Assembly (NCBI GenBank): GCA_039028795.1
Contig: JBCCHJ010000008.1
Span: 59,344 to 123,343, forward strand
Origin: Thermohalobaculum sp039028795
GTDB taxonomy: Bacteria > Pseudomonadota > Alphaproteobacteria > Rhodobacterales > Rhodobacteraceae
Length of the DNA stretch: 64,000 nt
Direction: 5' to 3'
The notes under the pieces: generated by a model
Database searches by the model: none
What the model saw: the letters and a program-made list of their open reading frames with translations, nothing else
Told to the model about the DNA's origin: nothing
In this document: positions 44,139 to 51,688 of the stretch, piece after piece
How positions within the stretch are numbered: position 1 is the first letter of the stretch
How the letters are laid out: each line of letters starts with the position of its first letter
Program-made: the position numbers and the translations under genes

Positions 44139-45596
44139 ATGGAGATTCGTGAGGCATTCACCTTCGATGACGTTCTGCTGGTCCCTGGGGCCTCCGAAGT
44201 CATTCCGGCCGACGCAGACCCTCGCACCAGGATAACGAACGGGATCGATCTGAACATCCCGCTGGTGTCTTCGGCCATGGACACCGTGACCGAAGACGAC
44301 ATGGCAATCTGTATGGCCCAGGCTGGCGGGCTGGGCGTCATCCACCGCAATCTGGATATCCGCGAGCAGGCCCGGCAGGTGAAGCGCGTAAAACGCTTCG
44401 AATCCGGGATTGTCTACAATCCGATCACTTTGTCACCTGACCAGACCGTTGCCGATGCCCATCGTTTGCAAGAGCAATACAAAATCACAGGTTTTCCAGT
44501 CGTTGATCGGGAAAAGCGGCTGACCGGCATTCTGACTAATCGCGATATGCGCTTTGCCGATGACCCCAATATCCCCGTCAGCGAATTGATGACGTCTAAC
44601 AACTTGGCCACTGTACGCGAACCCGTCGATCTCGAGGCTGCGCGCAAGCTGCTACAGGAACGCCGCATCGAAAAGCTGCTGGTGATCAACGAACAAGGCG
44701 CCTGCACCGGCTTGTTGACCGTAAAAGATCTGCAGAAAGCCGTGCTCAACCCGCACGCCTGCAAAGACGAGCTTGGTCGCCTGCGCGTCGCCGCGGCCAC
44801 AACAGTGGGCGACAACGGATTCGAGCGCAGTCAGGCGCTGATCGATGCGGGCGTTGATCTGATCGTGATCGATACCGCCCATGGCCACTCCGCCTCAGTT
44901 GCCGAGGCAGTGGAACGCGTCAAAAAACACTCGAACGCAGTGCAGGTTGTGGCTGGCAATGTAGCCACGGCCGAGGCGACACGCGCCTTGATCGATGCTG
45001 GCGCTGATGCCGTGAAGATCGGGATAGGCCCAGGGTCGATCTGTACGACGCGGGTGGTGGCCGGTGTTGGCGTGCCGCAGTTGACCGCGGTGATGGACTG
45101 CGCAGAAGAAGCCGCAAAAACCGGGCAGCCGGTGATCGCAGATGGCGGCATCAAGTTTTCCGGCGATATGGCCAAAGCCATTGCCGCAGGCGCCCATTGC
45201 ACAATGGTCGGCACCATGCTGGCCGGCACCGACGAAGCACCTGGCGAAGTGTTCCTTTACCAGGGGCGGTCGTACAAATCCTATCGCGGCATGGGTTCGG
45301 TGGGCGCCATGGCGCGGGGGTCTGCAGATCGATACTTTCAAAAGGAAGTTTCGGAATCCCACAAGCTGGTCCCCGAAGGTATCGAAGGTCAGGTTGCCTA
45401 TAAAGGCCCGGCCAGCGCAGTTATTCATCAAATGGTGGGCGGCTTGCGGGCCGCGATGGGCTACACGGGCAATCGTACGATCGAGGCGATGCGCACCAGT
45501 TGTGACTTTGTTCGGATCACCAATGCGGGTCTGACCGAAAGCCATGTACATGATGTTCAGATCACCCGCGAGGCACCGAATTATCGCGGCTCGTAA
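44139..45596 (+). CDS. guaB: Inosine-5'-monophosphate dehydrogenase
   Basis: NAD-dependent oxidation of IMP to XMP, the committed step of GTP synthesis. 485 residues, normal length. A barrel with two inserted CBS domains (~95-210; LTGILTNRDMRF, CTGLLTVKDLQKA). DTAHGHS, GNVATAEATRALIDAGADAVKIGIGPGSICTTRVVAG with the catalytic Cys in SICTTR, ADGGIKFSGD, and the flap with YRGMGSVGAM and MARGSADRYF. The ATG at 44139 follows GGGAG. Followed 12 bases later by an RsmB-type methylase gene. Confidence 0.98.
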   Translation: MEIREAFTFDDVLLVPGASEVIPADADPRTRITNGIDLNIPLVSSAMDTVTEDDMAICMAQAGGLGVIHRNLDIREQARQVKRVKRFESGIVYNPITLSPDQTVADAHRLQEQYKITGFPVVDREKRLTGILTNRDMRFADDPNIPVSELMTSNNLATVREPVDLEAARKLLQERRIEKLLVINEQGACTGLLTVKDLQKAVLNPHACKDELGRLRVAAATTVGDNGFERSQALIDAGVDLIVIDTAHGHSASVAEAVERVKKHSNAVQVVAGNVATAEATRALIDAGADAVKIGIGPGSICTTRVVAGVGVPQLTAVMDCAEEAAKTGQPVIADGGIKFSGDMAKAIAAGAHCTMVGTMLAGTDEAPGEVFLYQGRSYKSYRGMGSVGAMARGSADRYFQKEVSESHKLVPEGIEGQVAYKGPASAVIHQMVGGLRAAMGYTGNRTIEAMRTSCDFVRITNAGLTESHVHDVQITREAPNYRGS

Positions 45597-45608
45597 CCTG
45601 GTTTTCCG

Positions 45609-46784
45609 ATGACACCTGCAGCGCGTGTTCAGGCAGCGATCGACGTGCTCGCCGAATGGCAGGACGCCGATCAAGGCCTGGACCGTGTTCTGGCAAAATG
45701 GTCACTTGCTCACCGGTTTTCCGGATCGAAGGACCGGGCGGCGATTGCCGATCATGTCTATGGCGCGGTGCGGAGGATGCGCTCGGCGGGATGGGTATCC
45801 GGCTCGGATGACCCTACTCCGCGGGATATCCTGCGGGGAAACCTGCTCCTCGATGGCAAAGACCCAGCGGAGCTCTTTACTGGGGTGTCCTATGCTCCGT
45901 CGTCTCTATCCGAATCCGAGCAATCGCGACGTCCTTTGGATGACGCACCCCGGGCGGTTCGGCTGGACTATCCGGATTGGATCGAGCCGATGATGACAGA
46001 CCTGCCCGACCAAGCCTTGGATGCTATGCGTGACCGCGCGGCTTTGGACCTGCGCGTAAACGTTTTGAAAACGGATGTCCGCGCAGCCGGTGCTTCCCTG
46101 GCCTCGGACGGTGTGCAAACAATCCCACATCATCTTGCGAAACAGGCGCTACGGGTGACCGAAGGCGCCCGAAAGGTCACGCAAAGCAAGGCCTACGAAA
46201 CAGGGCTGGTGGAAATTCAGGATGCAGCCAGTCAGGCCGTTGTCGAGCTTGCCGCCACAAAACCCGGTGAAACCGTTCTGGATCTTTGCGCTGGAGGCGG
46301 CGGCAAAACGCTGGCCCTTGCAGCAGCGATGGCGAACACGGGACGCCTTATGGCGTATGATATCTCACAGCGTCGGTTGGCCCAACTGGCACCCCGAGCC
46401 GATCGGGCCGGCGCTAAGGTAACGATGTTGACCCCGGTGAGATTAAAGGACCAATACGGCGCCTGTGATCTGGTTCTGGTAGATGCACCATGCTCAGGGT
46501 CGGGCGCCTGGCGCCGCAATCCAGATGCCAAGTGGCGGTTGACCCCGGACGCGCTGGACGAACTGACACGGGCCCAACAAAGTTTGCTGCGGCAGGCTGC
46601 CAATCTGACCTCTGAAAACGGACGAATCGCCTATATCACGTGCTCAATGTTCCAGGTGGAGAATACCCAGGTCGTCGAGGGGTTCCTGCAATCGCAAGGC
46701 CGCTTCCGGTTAGCGCAAAGTCGGCATTTTACTCCCCTGGACGGCGCAGACGGGTTTTATGTTGCCGTTTTGCAAGATGCATAG
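45609..46784 (+). CDS. RsmB/NOP-family RNA m5C methyltransferase
   Basis: 391 residues. An N-terminal NusB-like region (~1-75) is followed by a SAM-dependent cytosine-5 methyltransferase domain: TVLDLCAGGGGKTLALAA (SAM loop), YDISQRRL, LVDAPCSGSGAWRRNPDAKW (motif IV with Cys after Pro) and IAYITCSMFQVENTQVV (motif VI Cys, the nucleophile). The target is probably 16S rRNA as for RsmB, but the family also holds 23S and tRNA enzymes. Close behind guaB; its last bases lie ~100 bases before cckA. Confidence 0.9.
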   Translation: MTPAARVQAAIDVLAEWQDADQGLDRVLAKWSLAHRFSGSKDRAAIADHVYGAVRRMRSAGWVSGSDDPTPRDILRGNLLLDGKDPAELFTGVSYAPSSLSESEQSRRPLDDAPRAVRLDYPDWIEPMMTDLPDQALDAMRDRAALDLRVNVLKTDVRAAGASLASDGVQTIPHHLAKQALRVTEGARKVTQSKAYETGLVEIQDAASQAVVELAATKPGETVLDLCAGGGGKTLALAAAMANTGRLMAYDISQRRLAQLAPRADRAGAKVTMLTPVRLKDQYGACDLVLVDAPCSGSGAWRRNPDAKWRLTPDALDELTRAQQSLLRQAANLTSENGRIAYITCSMFQVENTQVVEGFLQSQGRFRLAQSRHFTPLDGADGFYVAVLQDA

Positions 46785-46887
46785 AAAACCAGCCATAAAT
46801 TGATTGTTGATGGGTCTTTGCAATATATTGTGCCTGTGGGTGCCTGCTGCATTTAACCGACATCACCCATCAGCAACAAGGTTTGCC

Positions 46888-49209
46888 ATGTCGCCGAAAA
46901 CAACGGCCTTTATCTTTGTTTCTTGTGTCCTGGCATTGGCCGCTGTGCCTGCCCGTGCGGATGAAAATGTCCTGGGACAGAAGTTCGACCAAGCGCTGCC
47001 ATTCATCATCGCGGTCCTCAGCTTTGTCGTGATCTTTGCACTGGCATTTGTTGCGGCAAGGATGCAGCGTCGTGCTGACCCCAATGTTCCGCGCCAATTG
47101 ATCGATGAACGCGAATGGCCGACGGCTTTGACAAGACTGGATGGGGTGATACTGCGCACGAACCAGTCCTGGCGGGAAAACTCTGGCGCGAGTGCGACCA
47201 TACAGGAAAAACTGGAACATGCCCTGGGTCTGTCCCCATCCATCGTTTACCGGATGTCGCGCAATGCCGTGCGCGATGGATTGTCTTTAGAGGTCCTGAA
47301 GACCAAGGCAAATGCCCAAAGTGTCCTGCTTAGCGTGCAGTTATTTCACGGTGACCGGTTGATCTGGCAAATTCTGCCGCAGAACCACTTGGCAAGCCTA
47401 GGCATTGATTCCAAATCGGCTGGCCACGCTCAGGCACCTTTTGCGTATGCCAGGTTTTCAGGATTGGATGAGGTTGAAACCAATCAGCTGTTTCGCGATG
47501 TCTTCGATGAAAGCGCGGTGGATCAGCTGCGCGAACAGATAGACAGCGGCATCTTTTCGGCAGGCCGGATCGTTCTGCCCGGTCCGGACGGCATGAACCG
47601 CCTGGCGCTGAGCGCGGTAAAGTTCGACCGCGGCCCAATCGGCGAAAGCTATGAGATCTTTCTGTTCATCCCTGATGGGGAAACGTCAGGTCAGGTAAGC
47701 GCGGCGGAAACATTGGAAGCGATCCCAATCTCGCTTTTGCATTTGGACATCGAAGGCCGCGTGTTCTGGGGCAATGCACAGGCCCGAAAAATGCTGGGCG
47801 ACGCTTTCAGCGCAGGGCGCATGCTGGGCGATATGGTGCAACCGCTTGGCAGGTCTCTCGACGGCCTGCTGCAGGACGTACGCAGCGGCCAGGAATCCGG
47901 GTCCGGCGAAATGGTCCGCCTACAAGAGGGCAATTTCGACACCTTCGCGCAGATCACGCTGACCCACGTGGTTGTGCAGGGGCAGCCCTCGTTGATGGCG
48001 GTTCTGACGGACGCATCGGAACTGCGACTGCTGGAAGACAAGTTCGCGCAAAGCCAGAAGATGGAAGCCGTCGGCAAGCTCGCTGGCGGTGTCGCGCATG
48101 ACTTCAACAACGTGCTGACCGCGATCTCTGGCCATTGCGATCTTTTGTTGCTGCGCAAAGACGCCAGCCACCCCGATTTTTCTGATCTGACGCAGATCCG
48201 GCAGAACTCGAACCGGGCGGCGACCCTGGTGAAGCAGCTTTTGGCGTTTTCGCGCAAGCAGACCCTTCAACCCAAACTGCTGTCCGTGCAGGACGTCGTC
48301 ACCGACACGTTGTATCTTTTGGACCGTCTGATCGGCGAAAAGATCACCTTGTCCCTGGATCATGGCCGTGACCTGGGCGCGGTCCGGGCGGACAACCAGC
48401 AATTGGAACAAGCCCTGATGAACCTGGTGGTGAATGCCAGGGATGCCATGCAGGAGGGTGGTATGGTCACCATTGCCACCCGCAACAGGACAATCGCTGC
48501 AGAGCAAAAGCATCTGGGCGTGTCGGTCCCGGCCGGTGAGTATGTCGAGATCTCTGTCTCGGACAATGGCACGGGCATTGATCCGCAGGTCATCGACAAG
48601 GTGTTCGATCCGTTCTTCACGACAAAGGCCCAAGGGGAAGGCACCGGTCTGGGCCTGTCGACGGTCTATGGCATCGTCAAGCAATCTGGTGGCTATATCT
48701 ATGCCGAGAATCTGGAAACCGGCGGGGCCAGCTTCACGATCCTGTTGCCGCGCGCCTATCCGAAGGTGGACGAGACCCCGGCGATCGAGGCGGCGCCGTC
48801 CGCGGAAAAGCCCGACCTGACAGGTCAGGGCGCGGTCATGCTGGTCGAGGACGAAGCGCCTGTCCGGTCGTTCGCATCGCGGGCGCTGAAGTTGCGCGGC
48901 TATCGGGTGATCGAGGCCGAATCCGCCGAAGACGCGATGGAGTTGCTGAACGAGGGCGGCGAGAATATCGATGTGCTGGTGTCCGACGTCGTGATGCCCG
49001 GCATGGACGGGCCGACGTTTGCATCTAAGGCCCGGCAACTTCGCCCGGATCTCCGGGTCATTTTCATCTCTGGATACGCTGAAGATTCCTTCCGACGCAA
49101 TCTGACGGATACGGATTTCCTGTTCCTGTCGAAGCCGTTTTCACTGAACGAGCTTACGGCGAAGGTTAAAATCGCAATGAATGAAACCGGCCGCGGACCA
49201 ACAGTGTAA
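46888..49209 (+). CDS. cckA: Hybrid histidine kinase CckA
   Basis: Master kinase/phosphatase of the CtrA phosphorelay (CckA-ChpT-CtrA). 773 residues from the ATG at 46888, which begins a signal-like segment (VSCVLALAAVPARA), then one TM helix at ~34-56, PAS-type regions (~200-390), the kinase core with H box KLAGGVAHDFNNVLTAI, N box NLVVNARDAMQEGG, G1 DNGTGI, G2 GTGLGLSTVYG, and a C-terminal receiver with Asp in VLVSDVVMPGMDG. The layout matches alphaproteobacterial CckA. The in-frame upstream start at 46804 has no such features. Confidence 0.95.
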   Translation: MSPKTTAFIFVSCVLALAAVPARADENVLGQKFDQALPFIIAVLSFVVIFALAFVAARMQRRADPNVPRQLIDEREWPTALTRLDGVILRTNQSWRENSGASATIQEKLEHALGLSPSIVYRMSRNAVRDGLSLEVLKTKANAQSVLLSVQLFHGDRLIWQILPQNHLASLGIDSKSAGHAQAPFAYARFSGLDEVETNQLFRDVFDESAVDQLREQIDSGIFSAGRIVLPGPDGMNRLALSAVKFDRGPIGESYEIFLFIPDGETSGQVSAAETLEAIPISLLHLDIEGRVFWGNAQARKMLGDAFSAGRMLGDMVQPLGRSLDGLLQDVRSGQESGSGEMVRLQEGNFDTFAQITLTHVVVQGQPSLMAVLTDASELRLLEDKFAQSQKMEAVGKLAGGVAHDFNNVLTAISGHCDLLLLRKDASHPDFSDLTQIRQNSNRAATLVKQLLAFSRKQTLQPKLLSVQDVVTDTLYLLDRLIGEKITLSLDHGRDLGAVRADNQQLEQALMNLVVNARDAMQEGGMVTIATRNRTIAAEQKHLGVSVPAGEYVEISVSDNGTGIDPQVIDKVFDPFFTTKAQGEGTGLGLSTVYGIVKQSGGYIYAENLETGGASFTILLPRAYPKVDETPAIEAAPSAEKPDLTGQGAVMLVEDEAPVRSFASRALKLRGYRVIEAESAEDAMELLNEGGENIDVLVSDVVMPGMDGPTFASKARQLRPDLRVIFISGYAEDSFRRNLTDTDFLFLSKPFSLNELTAKVKIAMNETGRGPTV

Positions 49210-49217
49210 GGGAAATG

Positions 49218-49823
49218 CTACCCTGCGCTTTTGGCCAGGTTTTGGTATATTTCGAAATCTCGGGACAGCTCTGACTTGATCCGCGCGGCCATGTCCGATG
49301 ACAGGGTCTGACCGTCCGACGGTGGGGATACGTTGATCCGATCTACGGTCATCTTCACATTCAGACGCTGCGACAGCCGGTCAGCGAAACCACCCAGATC
49401 GTCATACCGCCAGATCTGATCAACGCCGATTTCGCCTGCTTTGTTGGACACGAACTGGGACTGACGACCGACTCTGGCGGGGGCGCCTTCGCCATCCAAA
49501 TACGATCCGACAAAATCCTCAAAGCTGATCCCGCGGGTTGAATTTTCGTGGCCAACCAGTTCTTTCCGTCCACGATACCGCCACCAACTGCCCAACCAGT
49601 CAACCGGATCCCGAAACAGGCAGACAACCTCTAACGGGCAATCTGTGAATGTTTCAAAATACTTTCGCAGGAATCGGTCATACTTGCGAAAGGGTGTATG
49701 TTTCGCCTGCGGCGTGCTGGTGATGACAACGTCGGCAAATCTGCCGAACGCCGTCTCCAAGGCGGTTGAGCCGCACTTCGGCATCGATAACAGTACCAAC
49801 CGGTGTTTCAGAAAAACAAGCAT
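49218..49823 (-). CDS. Sulfotransferase-like protein
   Basis: 201 residues, compact for the family. A PAPS 5'-phosphosulfate loop is visible as LLSMPKCGSTALETAF near residue 12, and the 3'-phosphate region as EVVCLFRDPVDWLGSWWRY. The family moves sulfate from PAPS to hydroxyl or amine acceptors. Several related genes are encoded in Roseobacter genomes, with acceptors mostly unknown. It is convergent with cckA and divergent from recA. The start codon has no clear ribosome-binding site. Confidence 0.82.
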   Translation of the reverse strand: MLVFLKHRLVLLSMPKCGSTALETAFGRFADVVITSTPQAKHTPFRKYDRFLRKYFETFTDCPLEVVCLFRDPVDWLGSWWRYRGRKELVGHENSTRGISFEDFVGSYLDGEGAPARVGRQSQFVSNKAGEIGVDQIWRYDDLGGFADRLSQRLNVKMTVDRINVSPPSDGQTLSSDMAARIKSELSRDFEIYQNLAKSAG

Positions 49824-49955
49824 CCGCTGGGGTTCAAAAAAACTTCGTCAATACACAAATTCCACCGGTTTGATTAACTCGCCGTAAACCCATGCCTGCT
49901 TCAACTGACGGCTGTACAGATCAAGTTTGTTCTTTATTTGTCCCGTCTTTTATGC

Positions 49956-49970
49956 GAACATAATGAGAAC
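49956..49970 (+). promoter_or_regulatory. SOS box (LexA site) upstream of recA
   Basis: GAAC-ATAATGA-GAAC matches the alphaproteobacterial LexA consensus GAAC-N7-GAAC exactly. It lies 51 bases before the recA start, in the expected promoter region. Confidence 0.9.
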
Positions 49971-50020
49971 AAGCGTCGAATTGCACGCGGAAACGGGATA
50001 TGAAATAAGGAGCAGGCCCG

Positions 50021-51115
50021 ATGACCGACAACCTTCTCAAGCTGGATGAAAGACGCACCATGGACAAGAATAAGGCCCTCGAAAGCGCGCTGGCGCAGAT
50101 CGAACGAAACTTCGGCAAAGGCTCGATTATGAAGCTGGGCGCTCAAGAGGCGGTCATGGATATCGAGGCAACGTCGACCGGGTCTTTGGGGCTGGATATT
50201 GCGCTGGGTATCGGCGGTTTGCCGAAGGGCCGGATCGTCGAGGTTTATGGGCCTGAATCGTCGGGAAAGACCACTCTGGCGCTGCACACGGTGGCTGAAG
50301 AGCAAAAGAAGGGCGGCATCTGCGCCTTTGTCGATGCGGAACACGCGCTTGACCCATCGTATGCCCGGAAACTGGGCGTCGACGTTGACGAATTGCTTAT
50401 TTCGCAGCCCGATGCCGGCGAACAGGCGCTGGAAATCACAGATACCCTGGTTCGGTCCGGCGCAGTATCGATGGTGGTTGTCGACTCGGTCGCGGCCCTA
50501 ACCCCACGCGCGGAACTTGAAGGCGATATGGGTGATGCCCAGGTCGGTCTGCAGGCCCGGCTGATGAGTCAGGCCATGCGCAAACTGACGGGCTCGATCA
50601 GCCGTTCGAAATGCATGGTGATCTTCATCAACCAGATCCGCATGAAGATCGGCGTGATGTTCGGCTCGCCAGAGACGACGACCGGCGGCAACGCGCTTAA
50701 ATTCTACTCGTCTGTCCGGCTGGATATCCGCCGCATCGGCGCGATCAAGGACCGCGACGAAGTCGTCGGCAACGCGACCCGCGTCAAAGTCGTCAAAAAC
50801 AAAGTCGCCCCGCCGTTCAAGCAGGTCGAATTCGACATCATGTATGGCGAGGGCATCTCGAAAATGGGTGAGTTGATCGACCTCGGCGTGAAAGCCGGCG
50901 TGGTCGAGAAGTCAGGATCCTGGTTCTCTTACGGTGACGAGCGCATCGGCCAGGGTCGGGAAAACGCCAAGCAGTTCCTGCGCGATAATCCGACTGTCGC
51001 CCTGCAGATCGAAGACAAGATCCGTGCAGCCCATGGCCTGGACTTCGAAATGCCGCAAAGCGAACAGATCATCGACGATGGTGAAGAGCCACCCGCAGAG
51101 GCTGTCGAAGCTTAA
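50021..51115 (+). CDS. recA: RecA recombinase
   Basis: DNA-dependent ATPase for homologous recombination and LexA cleavage. 364 residues. Walker A GPESSGKT at residues 77-84, Walker B VVVDSVAAL, loop L2 region NQIRMKIGVMFGSPETTTGGNALKFYSSVRLDIRR. The ATG at 50021 has AAGGAG nine bases upstream, which supports it over the in-frame ATG at 50060. An SOS box lies 51 bases before the start. The C-terminal acidic tail (DDGEEPPAEAVEA) is normal. A strong terminator follows. Confidence 0.98.
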   Translation: MTDNLLKLDERRTMDKNKALESALAQIERNFGKGSIMKLGAQEAVMDIEATSTGSLGLDIALGIGGLPKGRIVEVYGPESSGKTTLALHTVAEEQKKGGICAFVDAEHALDPSYARKLGVDVDELLISQPDAGEQALEITDTLVRSGAVSMVVVDSVAALTPRAELEGDMGDAQVGLQARLMSQAMRKLTGSISRSKCMVIFINQIRMKIGVMFGSPETTTGGNALKFYSSVRLDIRRIGAIKDRDEVVGNATRVKVVKNKVAPPFKQVEFDIMYGEGISKMGELIDLGVKAGVVEKSGSWFSYGDERIGQGRENAKQFLRDNPTVALQIEDKIRAAHGLDFEMPQSEQIIDDGEEPPAEAVEA

Positions 51116-51141
51116 GAATTTCGCGCCAGAACGGCGTGACG

Positions 51142-51170
51142 GGGCAGGCCGGGGCGGCCTGCCCTTTTTT
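51142..51170 (+). terminator. Rho-independent terminator of recA
   Basis: GGGCAGGCC and GGCCTGCCC form a perfect nine-pair stem with a GGGGC loop, followed by six T residues. Confidence 0.93.
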
Positions 51171-51183
51171 CTTCTGCGGTCAG

Positions 51184-51537
51184 TCAGCGGCAGACGAACC
51201 GGCCCGATCCGCCGTGATCGGTATCGGCGATCGTGAAAGTCTTACCAGAGATCTGAAAATCAATGCGCGATTCCCGATGGCGCATGCCATTTTTCCAGGC
51301 CCCGCCAACACCCTTGCTTTGGTTCGTGATCACTTCGAAATCATACCGGTTGCGGCCGGCATCATAAAAGACGCCGCGATAGGCATAGGTGCTGTGCCTG
51401 CTCAGGTAATCAACCCTCAACTGGCCGCCTAGTGAAACCCCACTGAAGGCCCCTTCGCAAGATCCTTGATAAACCGGCTTCGTCTGTGCGGGAATCGCCG
51501 TCAGAAAGATCAAAAGCCCAGCTTTGAGAAAGCGCAT
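51184..51537 (-). CDS. Small secreted hypothetical protein
   Basis: 117 residues from the ATG at 51537, with GGGAG seven bases upstream and a signal peptide (MRFLKAGLLIFLTAIPAQTK). The mature part is about 95 residues, beta-rich, with Cys at two places (GSCEGAFSG and the last residues RFVCR), possibly one disulfide. A pattern YRGVFYDAGRNRYDFEVITN is visible. No family recognised. It sits between recA and alaS on the opposite strand. Confidence 0.75.
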   Translation of the reverse strand: MRFLKAGLLIFLTAIPAQTKPVYQGSCEGAFSGVSLGGQLRVDYLSRHSTYAYRGVFYDAGRNRYDFEVITNQSKGVGGAWKNGMRHRESRIDFQISGKTFTIADTDHGGSGRFVCR

Positions 51538-51688
51538 TGGAAAACTCCCTATCCCATAGATGATCAAAGGCTGCCATCTTCCACCCCCTCAGTCTGTAAC
51601 AGGCGCTACCGGTGGATCGCTGACAGTGGACAGGCCACGGCCAACGGTCTAAACGACGCCGCTTAAGCTGAAACTCTGGACCGAAACC

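Noticed and set aside
44895..45674. Open frame of 259 codons on the minus strand
   Set aside because: Antisense to guaB; no ribosome-binding site or recognisable domain.
47920..49038. Open frame of 372 codons on the minus strand
   Set aside because: It is antisense to the kinase and receiver domains of cckA, with no family features.
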